Positions 1 to 10,745 of a stretch of DNA of 64,000 nucleotides are shown here, piece by piece (positions within the stretch are counted from its first letter, which is position 1; every line of letters starts with the position of its first letter). Where the stretch lies: the NCBI GenBank assembly GCA_016874295.1, contig VGUH01000010.1, positions 31,877-95,876 on the forward strand, given 5' to 3'. Made by a program: the position numbers and the translations under genes. Source of the stretch: Gammaproteobacteria bacterium (lineage in GTDB: Bacteria; Pseudomonadota; Gammaproteobacteria; Steroidobacterales; Steroidobacteraceae). The notes under the pieces were generated by a model. That model worked only from the letters and a program-made list of their open reading frames with translations. It did not search any database and had not been told where the DNA came from.

Positions 1-3000
1 CACCCGCGGAATTGTCGATGAAATCGGTGTTGATGCGCCCGCCGGCCAGTGCGTACTCGACGCGCCCGCGCTGGGAGCAGCCGAGGTTGCCGCCCTCGCC
101 GACCACGCGGCAGCGCAACTGCGCGCCGTCGACGCGCACCGCATCATTGGCGCGATCGCCGATCTCGGCGTGCGTCTCGCCGGAGGCCTTGACGTAGGTG
201 CCGATGCCGCCGTTCCACAGCAGGTCGACCGGGAGCCGCAGGATGGCGCGGATCACGTCATTGGGGGCGGCCGCCTGCGCATCGATGCCGAGCAGGGCGC
301 GGGCTTCCGCCGACAGCGGCACCGACTTCTGCTGCCGCGAGTGCACACCGCCGCCCCGGGACAGCAGGCGCTGGTCGTAGTCCTCCCAGCTCGACCGCGG
401 CAGCGCGAACATGCGCTGCCGCTCGGCGTAGCTGGTGGCGGCATCCGGCGCCGGGTCGATGAAGATATGCCGGTGGTCAAAGGCCGCGAGCAGGCGGATG
501 TGCGGCGAGAGCAGCATCGCGTTGCCGAACACGTCGCCCGACATGTCGCCGATGCCGGCGACCGTGAAGTCCCGCGCCTGGGTATCGAGCCCGAGCTCGC
601 GGAAGTGGCGCCGCACGGACTCCCAGCCGCCGCGCGCGGTGATGGCCATCTCCTTGTGGTCATAGCCGGCGGAGCCGCCGGATGCGAACGCATCGCCCAG
701 CCAGAAGCCGTACTCCTCGGAAATCGCGTTGGCGACGTCGGAGAATTTCGCCGTGCCCTTGTCGGCCGCCACGACCAGGTAGGCGTCGTCGCCGTCGTGC
801 CGCACGACGCGGGGCGGCGCCACGACCTTGCCGCCGACTACGTTGTCCGTCACGTCGAGCAGGGCGCAGATGAAGGTGCGGTAGCAGGCCGTGCCTTCCG
901 CCTGGGCCTCGTCGCGTCCCGGCGGCAGGCGACGCGGCACGAAACCGCCCTTGGCGCCGACCGGCACGATCACGGTGTTCTTGACATTCTGCGCCTTCAT
1001 GAGGCCGAGAATCTCGGTGCGGAAGTCCTCGCGCCGGTCGGACCAGCGCAGCCCGCCCCGCGCGACCCGCCCCATGCGCAGGTGCACACCCTCGACGCGC
1101 GGCGAATGGACGAAAATCTCGAACATGGGCTTCGGCAACGGCACTTCCGCGACGCGGCGCGGGTCGATCTTGAGCGCGAGATACGGGCGCGGCTCGCCGG
1201 CGGCGTCGGTGCGGAAATAGTTGGTGCGCAAGGTCGCGTCGAGCGCCGCCAGGTAGACGCGCAGTATGCGGTCATCGTCGATGCGGGTGACGCCGGCCAG
1301 CAGCCGCTCGAGTGCGCGGCGCTGCGCGCCTTCCGCCTTGCGGCGCTGCGACGCGCCGAGGGCGGGGTCGAATCGGGCGGCGAACAGCTGCAACAGGTGA
1401 CCGGCAGCGGCCGGGTTCCTGGCGAGCGCCTCTTCCACGTAGGCCTGGGACAGCGGCAGGCCGAGCTGCACGAACCAGCGCGCATAGGTCCTGAGCACCG
1501 TCGCCTCGCGCCAGTCGAGGTCGGCGGCCAGCACCAAGCGGTTGAAGCCGTCGTTGTCGACGTCACCTGCCCAGACGTGCGCAAAGGTGGTCTTGAATCG
1601 CGGCCCGTCGGTCGCAAGGTCGATGCAGATCGCGCGCGGATGTTCGAGTTCGAAGTCCTGGATCCAGAATGTCCGGTCACCCGAGACGATCTCGTAGGGC
1701 CGCTCGCTGATCAGTTTGAGCCCGAGATTCTCGATGGTCGGCAGGACGTCGGAGATCGGGATCGGGCGCAGCGCGCGGAACAGCTTGAACTGCACCTTGT
1801 GGTCCGGCTGGCCGGGCCGGCGGTACAGGCTCATCGGCAGCGTGTCGGGCGCCGCCGCGAGGCGCTCGAGCGTCGCAATGTCGTCGACCGCGTCCGCGAA
1901 CGGCGTGTCCTCCTGGTAGGCGGCCGGGAAGGCGCCGCCCCAGTCCCGCGCGAGCCGCAGCGCCGCCGCCTCGCCGTGGGCTTCCATGAGCCGGTCGCGC
2001 AGGCGGTCCTGCCAGGTGCGCACGGTCTCGGTGATGGCACGCTCGAGCGCAACCGCGTCGATTTCCCGTTCCGCGTCGGGAGGCGTGCGCACCAGGAGGT
2101 GCAGGCGGGCGAGCACCGACTCGGACAGGTTCACCTGTGACTCGATCGCCAGGCCGCCGAATGCGGCGCGCGCGAGGGCCTCGATGCGTTCGCGCGCCTG
2201 CGTGTTATAGCGGTCGCGCGGCACGTAAACGAGGCAGGAGTAGAAGCGGCGGAACGGGTCGCGGCGCGCGAACAGGCGCACCTGCGCGCGATCGTAGAGG
2301 TTCACGATGCCGCGCACGATGCGCACCAGGTCCGGCACGGTCGCCTGGAACAGCTCGTCGCGCGGGTAGGTCTCGAGCGCGTGCACGACGGCCTTGTGGT
2401 CGTGACTCGTAGGCTGCAGGCGGAAGTGATCGATGACCCGCTGCACCTTGTGCCGCAGCAGCGGGATCTCGAAGGGACTCCGGCTGTAGGCGGACGAGGT
2501 CCACAGGCCGATGAAGCGCCGTTCGCCGGTCACCCGGCCGGTCCGGTCGTAAGTCTTGACGCCCACGTAGTCCAGGTACGTCGAGCGGTGCACCGTCGAG
2601 ATGGAATTCGCCTTGGTGATGATGATCGGCTCCGGCGAGCGCGCGAAGCTGCGCACCCCACCGGCGAGCACGATGGTCCTCGGCTTGCGCCCGGCTGCTG
2701 CGCGCATGACGCCGAGACCGGTGCGGGGTATGGGCACCAGCCGGTCGCGGCGCGGACCGCGCCGCAGGCGGTACTCCCGGTAGCCGAGGAAAGTGAAATG
2801 GTTGTCCTCCATCCACTCGAGGAGTTCGCGGGCCTCGCGGATCTCGCCCCTGAAGCCGCGCACCCGGGCGCCGCCGATCGCCGCCGCGGCCGCGCGCGCC
2901 TTGCCGCGCATGCGCCGCCAGTCGCCGGTCGCCGCGCGCACGTCGCCGAGCGTCGCGCGGATCCGTGTCTCGATCTGTGCCAGGCGATCCGCGTCCGGCT

Positions 3001-3490
3001 CGCGGTCGATCTCGATCAGCTGCCAGGATTCGAGCTTCGCGCCTGGTGGTGCATCGTCAAGGTAGATCCCTTTCAGCCGGCCGCGGCGGTCGCGGACCAC
3101 CGAGAACACCGGGTGGGCGAGCAGGTGTACGGCGAGCCCACTATGGGTGCATACCATGCCGAGCGAATCGACCAGGAACGGCATGTCGTCCGTGACGACC
3201 ATGATGACCGTGTGCGAGGACGCGAAGCCGTCGCGATCCGGGTCCGGGTTGAACACGCGCACGAGCGGCTTGCCGCCGGCGCGCGCCAGGCCCAGCGCGA
3301 GATGCGCGAGTGCCGCGCCGGCGAGGTCCCGGGGCGGACGCTTGACGAGGTCGAGCTCGGAGACGCCGTGAAAGAAATTGTGCACCAGCCGGCCGGCGGC
3401 GACCGGCAGGTCCTTGCGCCCGGCGCGGCGTGCGGCGGCGGCGATGCGGTCGATGATGGTCTTGCGGGCGGCGGGAATTCTGCCTGGCAT
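1..3490 (-). CDS. gdhB: NAD-specific glutamate dehydrogenase, large type (3'-truncated by window edge)
   Basis: Catalyses NAD-dependent oxidative deamination of glutamate to 2-oxoglutarate in the cytoplasm. The frame opens at an ATG at 3490 and is still open at base 1, giving 1163 codons. This is the N-terminal part of the roughly 1600-residue bacterial family, so about 450 residues lie outside the window. An N-terminal regulatory region carries TDDMPFLVDS at about residues 100-109. The last visible residues, GGRINTDFIDNSAG, are a hallmark of the catalytic part, and the preceding stretch contains the glycine-rich VPVGAKGGFV segment. A long open frame on the other strand is a GC-rich shadow. 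The gene is divergent from hpd, about 145 bp away. Confidence 0.93.
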   Translation of the reverse strand, partial: MPGRIPAARKTIIDRIAAAARRAGRKDLPVAAGRLVHNFFHGVSELDLVKRPPRDLAGAALAHLALGLARAGGKPLVRVFNPDPDRDGFASSHTVIMVVTDDMPFLVDSLGMVCTHSGLAVHLLAHPVFSVVRDRRGRLKGIYLDDAPPGAKLESWQLIEIDREPDADRLAQIETRIRATLGDVRAATGDWRRMRGKARAAAAAIGGARVRGFRGEIREARELLEWMEDNHFTFLGYREYRLRRGPRRDRLVPIPRTGLGVMRAAAGRKPRTIVLAGGVRSFARSPEPIIITKANSISTVHRSTYLDYVGVKTYDRTGRVTGERRFIGLWTSSAYSRSPFEIPLLRHKVQRVIDHFRLQPTSHDHKAVVHALETYPRDELFQATVPDLVRIVRGIVNLYDRAQVRLFARRDPFRRFYSCLVYVPRDRYNTQARERIEALARAAFGGLAIESQVNLSESVLARLHLLVRTPPDAEREIDAVALERAITETVRTWQDRLRDRLMEAHGEAAALRLARDWGGAFPAAYQEDTPFADAVDDIATLERLAAAPDTLPMSLYRRPGQPDHKVQFKLFRALRPIPISDVLPTIENLGLKLISERPYEIVSGDRTFWIQDFELEHPRAICIDLATDGPRFKTTFAHVWAGDVDNDGFNRLVLAADLDWREATVLRTYARWFVQLGLPLSQAYVEEALARNPAAAGHLLQLFAARFDPALGASQRRKAEGAQRRALERLLAGVTRIDDDRILRVYLAALDATLRTNYFRTDAAGEPRPYLALKIDPRRVAEVPLPKPMFEIFVHSPRVEGVHLRMGRVARGGLRWSDRREDFRTEILGLMKAQNVKNTVIVPVGAKGGFVPRRLPPGRDEAQAEGTACYRTFICALLDVTDNVVGGKVVAPPRVVRHDGDDAYLVVAADKGTAKFSDVANAISEEYGFWLGDAFASGGSAGYDHKEMAITARGGWESVRRHFRELGLDTQARDFTVAGIGDMSGDVFGNAMLLSPHIRLLAAFDHRHIFIDPAPDAATSYAERQRMFALPRSSWEDYDQRLLSRGGGVHSRQQKSVPLSAEARALLGIDAQAAAPNDVIRAILRLPVDLLWNGGIGTYVKASGETHAEIGDRANDAVRVDGAQLRCRVVGEGGNLGCSQRGRVEYALAGGRINTDFIDNSAG

Positions 3491-3634
3491 TCGGGAGTCG
3501 AGCTGCCTCGGAAGTGCGTGGCGGCGCGGATTATACACGCGCCACGCAACCCCTTCCGCGAGGCAGGTTCCGCCGCTCCTGCCGGACATTCACCCGTGGA
3601 TTATAGTGGTGTGCCAGTCCACCTGGAGCCGGCC

Positions 3635-4681
3635 ATGGCCGACCTGTCCGACAATCCGCTGGGTACCGACGGCTTCGAGTTCGTCGAGTACACGGCGCCC
3701 GACCCGCAGCTGCTGCGCCGGCTGTTCTCGCGCATGGGTTTCCCGGTCAGCGCCCGCCACCGCAGCAAGGACGTCACCCTGCATCGCCAGGGCGACATCA
3801 ACTTCGTCATCAACGCCGAGCCCGGGGGTTTCGGCCAGCAGTTCGCGCGCACGCACGGGCCCTCGGCCTGCGCGATGGCTTTCCGCGTGAAGGACGCCGC
3901 TCACGCCCTGAAGCGCGCCGTCGAGCTCGGCGCCCGGCCGGTCGAGACCAGCGTCGGGCCGATGGAGCTCAGGATCCCGGCGATCGAAGGCATCGGCGGG
4001 AGTCTCATCTACCTCGTGGACCGTTACGGCGAACGCACGATCTATGACGTCGACTTTGTCCCGGTGACCGACCCGGGACCGGCGCGCGGCGCGGGCCTCG
4101 TGCTGATCGACCACCTGACGCACAACGTGAGCCGCGGCCACATGGACAAGTGGGCCGGTTTCTACGAGCGGTTGTTCAATTTCCGCGAGATGCGCTATTT
4201 CGACATCGAGGGAAAGAAGACCGGCCTGTTCAGCCGCGCGATGACGAGTCCCTGCGGCAAGATCCGCATCCCGATCAACGAAAGCCAGGACGACAGGAGC
4301 CAGATCGAGGAGTACCTGCGCGAATACCGGGGCGAGGGCATCCAGCACATCGCGCTCTCGACCAACGACATCTACGCGACGGTCGATGTGCTGCGCGCGC
4401 AAGGCGTCGAGTTCCAGGACACGCCGGACACCTATTACGAGGGCGTCGAGGCGCGGGTCGCCGGGCACCGCGAATCCCTGCAGCGCGTCAAGGAGCGCCG
4501 CATCCTGATCGACGGCAGCGCGGCCGACGGAATTCTGCTGCAGATTTTCACCAGGAACGCGATCGGCCCGATCTTCTTCGAGATCATCCAGCGCAAGGGC
4601 AACGAGGGCTTCGGCGAGGGCAACTTCCGCGCCCTGTTCGAGTCGATCGAACTCGACCAGGAGCGCCGCGGAGTCATCTGA
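3635..4681 (+). CDS. hpd: 4-hydroxyphenylpyruvate dioxygenase
   Basis: Non-haem iron enzyme that converts 4-hydroxyphenylpyruvate to homogentisate in tyrosine breakdown. At 348 residues the length fits the bacterial family. Two vicinal-oxygen-chelate domains are visible. The iron-ligand positions are His160 (IDHLTHNV), His238 (GIQHIA) and Glu316 (IFFEII). I chose the ATG at 3635 because a CTGGAG ribosome-binding site lies just upstream. The frame stays open further upstream, but that extension only mirrors the opposing dehydrogenase gene. A GTG at 3611 is a less likely start. No other tyrosine-catabolism gene is adjacent. A weak hairpin (4709-4726) follows the stop. Confidence 0.95.
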   Translation: MADLSDNPLGTDGFEFVEYTAPDPQLLRRLFSRMGFPVSARHRSKDVTLHRQGDINFVINAEPGGFGQQFARTHGPSACAMAFRVKDAAHALKRAVELGARPVETSVGPMELRIPAIEGIGGSLIYLVDRYGERTIYDVDFVPVTDPGPARGAGLVLIDHLTHNVSRGHMDKWAGFYERLFNFREMRYFDIEGKKTGLFSRAMTSPCGKIRIPINESQDDRSQIEEYLREYRGEGIQHIALSTNDIYATVDVLRAQGVEFQDTPDTYYEGVEARVAGHRESLQRVKERRILIDGSAADGILLQIFTRNAIGPIFFEIIQRKGNEGFGEGNFRALFESIELDQERRGVI

Positions 4682-4708
4682 TAGGGGCCTGAGCCCCGTC
4701 GGGGAGAA

Positions 4709-4726
4709 TCGGGGTCAAATCCCCGA
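4709..4726 (+). terminator. weak hairpin downstream of hpd
   Basis: A 6-bp perfect stem TCGGGG/CCCCGA with a 6-nt loop lies 28 bp after the hpd stop. There is no T-run, so this is only a possible terminator. The rest of 4682-4840 shows nothing else I can support. Confidence 0.2.
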
Positions 4727-4840
4727 ATCCCGGTTCCTCGACCGCTTCACAGATGGCCCCGTTCCGGGGCGGACGTGCGTCACAGGTTTTGCAGCCCGCT
4801 GTGCACGCCGACTTCTGTCGCATGACACTCCGTTTTACAG

Positions 4841-5623
4841 ATGACGGCAGGTCGAGGCATGGCGGTCGGCACGGCTACAGGGCATTTCGGGGACACCACG
4901 CGCATCACGCGCGTCGGCTTTGCCGACGGATGGACCGGCGTGCTGGCCATCGGCACCATCGTCTACGTCGCGGCGGCGATCTGGTTCACGCTGTCGGACC
5001 TGCCTTCTTCGCCCGCACTGGATATCTATCGTCTGATTTCGGACCAGCCCGCGGCGTTCGCGGCCGCGGTGCTCGCGATCATCGCCGTGCGTTCGACCCG
5101 GCACCCCGCCGCGCGCAGGACATGGACCTACCTCGCCGCTGCGATCGTAACCTACAACCTTGGCAACCTGGTCGACGCATTTCTCAGGATTGCGGGCCTG
5201 ACGCCCTTCCCGTCGCTGGCGGACTTCTTCTACCTCGCATTCTTCCCGATCCTGATCTCGGGAATCTTCGTGTCGCTTCGGGCGAGCTCGCTGCGCGTGT
5301 CCTGGGGCCGGCTGCTGCTCGACTCGCTGATCCTCGTGCTCGGCTTCGGCACGTTCTTCTGGTTCTTCGTGATCAGCCCGGCCGCGGCGGCGAGCGAGGA
5401 GGCGCTCGCCCCCTTCGTGCTGACCCAGGTCTATATCGCGTTCGATTGCCTGATGCTCATGGCCATCGGCGTGCTGCTGATGAATGCGACGGCATGCCCG
5501 CTGCGCAAGACGACGGTGGCGCTGCTGGCTGCCGGTTTCGGGTTCATGTTCCTCGGCGACATCATCTGGGCCGCCTCGGTGGTCGTGGGCCGGTACATTT
5601 CCGGCGACAACTTCTCGGAGTGA
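4841..5623 (+). pseudogene. N-terminal membrane module of a broken cyclic-di-GMP signalling protein
   Basis: A 260-residue, very hydrophobic reading frame with about seven predicted membrane segments, ending at a TGA (5621-5623). The hydrophobic domain continues without a break in another frame, from an ATG at 5623. That next piece leads toward the PAS-GGDEF-EAL part at 5908. The simplest reading is one ancestral membrane sensor interrupted by a single-base deletion near 5620. Adding one base there would restore a continuous frame. A sequencing error is the main alternative. The TGATG overlap could still allow coupled translation of separate pieces. I do not recognise a named family for the membrane domain. 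ATG 4859 is an alternative start. Confidence 0.6.
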
Positions 5624-5898
5624 TGTACCTCGCCTGCTACGCCGGCCTTGCGTCCGCGGCCCAGGTGCAGATCCGGGACAAGTCGCGGCCCGAGCGGCAA
5701 CGCTCGCCGGCCGCGGGCGCGTTCACACAGGTCATCGCCTATGCCGGCCTCGGAATGTCGTTCTTCGTGCTCGTGTACTTCGCGGCGGGGGACGGCCGCA
5801 GCCCTGTGACCATCATGACCGGGGCGATCTTCGTGCTGGCGATCCTGGTCCTGGCGCGCCAGAGCGTGATCCTGCGCGACGACGCCGAGGAGCGCTAG
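5623..5898 (+). pseudogene. middle fragment (last membrane segments) of the same broken sensor
   Basis: A 91-residue frame opens at the ATG overlapping the previous stop. It holds two or three further hydrophobic segments and ends with a charged linker before a TAG at 5896-5898. The TAG is in the same frame as the PAS-GGDEF-EAL sequence beginning a few codons later. So a single sense-to-amber change separates this fragment from the catalytic part. Reading through the TAG would give a continuous linker running into DLIEARF. Confidence 0.55.
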
Positions 5899-5907
5899 CG
5901 CAAGGCT

Positions 5908-7680
5908 GTGGACCTGATCGAGGCGCGCTTCGCCTCGCTGATCCGCAACGCCTCCGACGTCATCATGATCGTCGACGCGGAGGGGCGCATCGAGTATGCC
6001 TCGCCCGCGGTGCAGCGCACCTTCGGCCTGTGGCAGGATGACCTGGTCGGGCGCCCGCTGGCGGAAATCTGGCGCGACGCGGACCGGGAGCGCATCGTCG
6101 CATTCATGGCCGAGGTCACAGCCAGCCAGGGCGTCTCGGTCGGTCCGGTCGAGATCCCGGTCAGCACCAAGACGCGGGGCTTCATCCTCGAGTGCGTCGG
6201 CAGCAATCTCCTCGGCGATCCCGCCGTCAAGGGCCTCGCACTCAATCTGCGCGACGTCACCGATCGCAAGGCGCTGGAGGACCAGCTGCGGCAACTGGCA
6301 TTCCACGATCCGCTGACCCTGCTCGCCAACCGCAGTCTGTTCCGCAACCGGGTGGAGCACGCGCTTGCGCTCGCGCGCCGCACGCAGGAGCGGCTGGCGG
6401 TGCTGATGGTCGACCTCGACAACTTCAAGAACATCAACGATTCGCAGGGCCACGAGACCGGCGACCGGCTGCTGCAGACGGCAGCCCAGAGGCTGGTCAA
6501 GTGCACGCGCGCGGCCGACACCGTCGCGCGGCTCGGCGGCGACGAATTCGCCGTGTTGCTCGAGGGTATAGCCGATGTCGAGCAGGCCGAGCAGATCGCC
6601 ATCTCGATCACCGAGGCGTTCCGCGTCCCGATCGAGATCGACGGCAACGAGCTGCTGGTGACCGCGAGCGTCGGCGTCCCGCTTTCGGAGCCGGGCGACG
6701 ACACGGAAAACGTGCTGCGCAACGCCGACATCGCGATGTACGGCGCCAAGACCGCCGGCAAGGGCCGGTACGTGGTATTCCACGCGCACATGCAGGAGCA
6801 GCTGCGTGAACGCCTGCGCCTCGAGGACGACCTCAATCAGGCATTCGAGAAGAACGAATTCTTCCTCGAGTTTCAGCCGATCGTCGACCTCAAGACCAGC
6901 GAGTTGCTCGGTGTCGAGGCGCTGGTGCGGTGGCAGCACCCGGCGAGCGGCCGGATGCTGCCCGGACAGTTCATTCCGCTGGCGGAGGAGACCGGCCAGA
7001 TCATCGCGCTCGGACGCTGGGTGCTCGAGGACGCGTGCCGGCAAGTCAGCCGGTGGCGCCGCCGCATGCCGGCCGGTGAAGGGCTGCGTATCGCGGTGAA
7101 CATCTCGGGCCGTCACCTGCAGCAGGGCGACCTGTTCGGCGATGTCCGGCACGCGTTCGAGATTTCCGGTCTCGAGCCTGAATGTCTCCTCATCGAGCTC
7201 ACCGAAAGCACGATGATGCACAACTCCGAGGCGACTCTGCTCAAGCTCCGCGACCTCAGGTCGCTGGGCGTGCGCCTCGCGATCGACGACTTCGGGACCG
7301 GCTACTCGCCCCTGTCTTACCTGCACCGTTTCCCGATCGACATCCTGAAGATCGACCGGTCCTTCATCAGCCGTCTGACGGAATCGAGCGAGGGGCCGAA
7401 GCTCGCGCGCGCGGTCGTGATGCTGGGCGAGACGCTCGAGCTCGAGACCGTGGCCGAGGGCGTCGAGGTCGAAGACCAGGTCGCGCAGCTTGTGAAGCTC
7501 GGCTGCGTGGCCGCGCAAGGTTTCCTGTTCTCGCACGCGACCACCCTCGATGAGGTCGGGGCATCGCGCTTCGCGCAGCGCCGCGAGCAGCTCCGGCTCG
7601 CGCACGCGGGCTACGACCGCCTGACCGCAACCGGCCGCTACCGCGTCGCCGAAATCGTCCGCAAGCGCGGAGCGGCCTGA
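5908..7680 (+). CDS. PAS-GGDEF-EAL cyclic-di-GMP cyclase/phosphodiesterase (catalytic part)
   Basis: A 590-residue frame from a GTG at 5908. A PAS sensor domain covers about residues 5-115. The diguanylate cyclase domain follows at about 130-295, with intact GGDEF at 210-214 and an RxxD inhibitory-site motif (RAAD, 201-204) five residues before it. The phosphodiesterase domain at about 305-560 has EAL at 337-339, a DDFGTG loop and a KIDRSF segment. All key catalytic motifs look intact, so either activity is possible. It is normally the cytoplasmic half of a membrane protein. Here it is cut off from its membrane domain by an amber codon at 5896 and a frameshift near 5620. No good ribosome-binding site precedes the GTG, so expression as a separate soluble protein is uncertain. 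Confidence 0.85.
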   Translation: MDLIEARFASLIRNASDVIMIVDAEGRIEYASPAVQRTFGLWQDDLVGRPLAEIWRDADRERIVAFMAEVTASQGVSVGPVEIPVSTKTRGFILECVGSNLLGDPAVKGLALNLRDVTDRKALEDQLRQLAFHDPLTLLANRSLFRNRVEHALALARRTQERLAVLMVDLDNFKNINDSQGHETGDRLLQTAAQRLVKCTRAADTVARLGGDEFAVLLEGIADVEQAEQIAISITEAFRVPIEIDGNELLVTASVGVPLSEPGDDTENVLRNADIAMYGAKTAGKGRYVVFHAHMQEQLRERLRLEDDLNQAFEKNEFFLEFQPIVDLKTSELLGVEALVRWQHPASGRMLPGQFIPLAEETGQIIALGRWVLEDACRQVSRWRRRMPAGEGLRIAVNISGRHLQQGDLFGDVRHAFEISGLEPECLLIELTESTMMHNSEATLLKLRDLRSLGVRLAIDDFGTGYSPLSYLHRFPIDILKIDRSFISRLTESSEGPKLARAVVMLGETLELETVAEGVEVEDQVAQLVKLGCVAAQGFLFSHATTLDEVGASRFAQRREQLRLAHAGYDRLTATGRYRVAEIVRKRGAA

Positions 7681-7704
7681 GTCAAGGCGCGCGCCCCTTC
7701 GATT

Positions 7705-8697
7705 TCACGGCCGGTGCGGGCGCGCGAGGTAATCGCGGCCCTGCATCTCGTGCAACCGGCTCGCGGCGCGCCGGAACTCGAAGGCGAGCCGCTCGCCGCG
7801 GTACAACCCGCCAGGCGCGTCGCGGGCCGCCGACACGAATAGCTTCACGCCGCGGTCGTACAGTTCGTCCACCAGCGTCACGAACCGCCGTGCCGCGTCG
7901 TCCATGCGGGCGTCCAGCACCGGGACTGCGGACAGGAACACGGCGTGAAAGCAGCGCGCGATCTCGATGTAATCTGCCGCAGAGCGCGGGCCCTCGCAGA
8001 GCTCGTGAAAGTCGAACCAGACGACGTCCTCGGTACAGCGACGTGTACGTATCGAGCGCCCTTCGACCTCGATCTCTGCATTGCGCGCACCGCCCTCGCC
8101 GGTCAGCCGCTCGAACTCTGCCTCCAGTCGTACCTCGGCATCGGTGATGCCCGGGCCGAGCCACAGCGTCGCGCGCTCGAGCTCGCGCAGGCGGTAGTCT
8201 ACCCCGGCGTCGAGCTCGACCACCCGGCAGTGCTTCTCGAGCAGGGCGATGGCCGGCACGAAGCGCTCGCGCTGCAGCCCGCCGTGGTACAGCCCGGAGG
8301 GCGGGAGGTTGGAGGTCGCGACCAGGGTGACGCCGCAGCGGAACAGCGCAGCCAGCAGGTTCCCGAGGATCATCGCGTCGGCGACGTCGTTGACCACGAG
8401 TTCGTCGATGCACAGGATGCGCGCCTTCGCGGCGACGTCGGCCGCGACCTGCTCGAGCGGCGAGCGGCGGTCGCGGTGACGCCTGAGCCGGCCATGCACG
8501 TCCTGCATGAAGCGGTGGAAGTGTTCGCGCCGCTTCTCGCGTACCGGCAGCTCGGCGAAGAACTCGTCCGCCAGCAAGGTCTTGCCGCGACCCACGCCGC
8601 CCCAGAGGTAGAGGCCGCGCAGCGGGGCGCGCGACCGCGGCAGCAGGTCAAGACCGCGGCCGAGCAGGGAATTGCGCGCCAGCACACGGCGCCTCAA
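7705..8697 (-). CDS. zapE: cell division protein ZapE (AFG1-like ATPase)
   Basis: P-loop ATPase of the AFG1/ZapE family, associated with the division ring in gammaproteobacteria. Walker A GGVGRGKT lies at residues 33-40 of this frame, and Walker B (ILCIDE) at about 94-99. The listed start is a TTG at 8697. Family homology clearly extends about 37 residues further upstream, to roughly 8800, with a helical DAAQRAV segment. No ATG, GTG or TTG exists in that extension. The nearest candidates are CTG codons at 8783 and 8808, the second overlapping the stop of the upstream synthetase gene. The true N-terminus is therefore probably upstream. It is the last gene of the long leftward run. Confidence 0.88.
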   Translation of the reverse strand: MRRRVLARNSLLGRGLDLLPRSRAPLRGLYLWGGVGRGKTLLADEFFAELPVREKRREHFHRFMQDVHGRLRRHRDRRSPLEQVAADVAAKARILCIDELVVNDVADAMILGNLLAALFRCGVTLVATSNLPPSGLYHGGLQRERFVPAIALLEKHCRVVELDAGVDYRLRELERATLWLGPGITDAEVRLEAEFERLTGEGGARNAEIEVEGRSIRTRRCTEDVVWFDFHELCEGPRSAADYIEIARCFHAVFLSAVPVLDARMDDAARRFVTLVDELYDRGVKLFVSAARDAPGGLYRGERLAFEFRRAASRLHEMQGRDYLARPHRP

Positions 8698-8804
8698 GTC
8701 CTCGAGCCGGTCGAGTACCGCACGCTGCGCCGCGTCGGGCGCGGCGCCCCGCGCCGCGAGCGCAGCCAGGACGCGCGCGGTCAGGGGATGTCTTGCGGCC
8801 GGGC

Positions 8805-10745
<1,941 letters not shown>

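Noticed and set aside
170..2140. 656-codon open frame on the + strand
   Set aside because: It mirrors the codon structure of the antisense glutamate dehydrogenase, has no recognisable domain, and is a typical shadow in GC-rich DNA.
2381..3634. Long N-terminal extension of the hpd reading frame
   Set aside because: It overlaps the divergent dehydrogenase gene, and the dioxygenase family starts near the ATG at 3635, which has a ribosome-binding site.
5431..7605. 724-codon open frame opposite the GGDEF-EAL gene
   Set aside because: The opposite strand carries intact, named catalytic motifs, while this frame is Arg/Asp/His-rich without domains.
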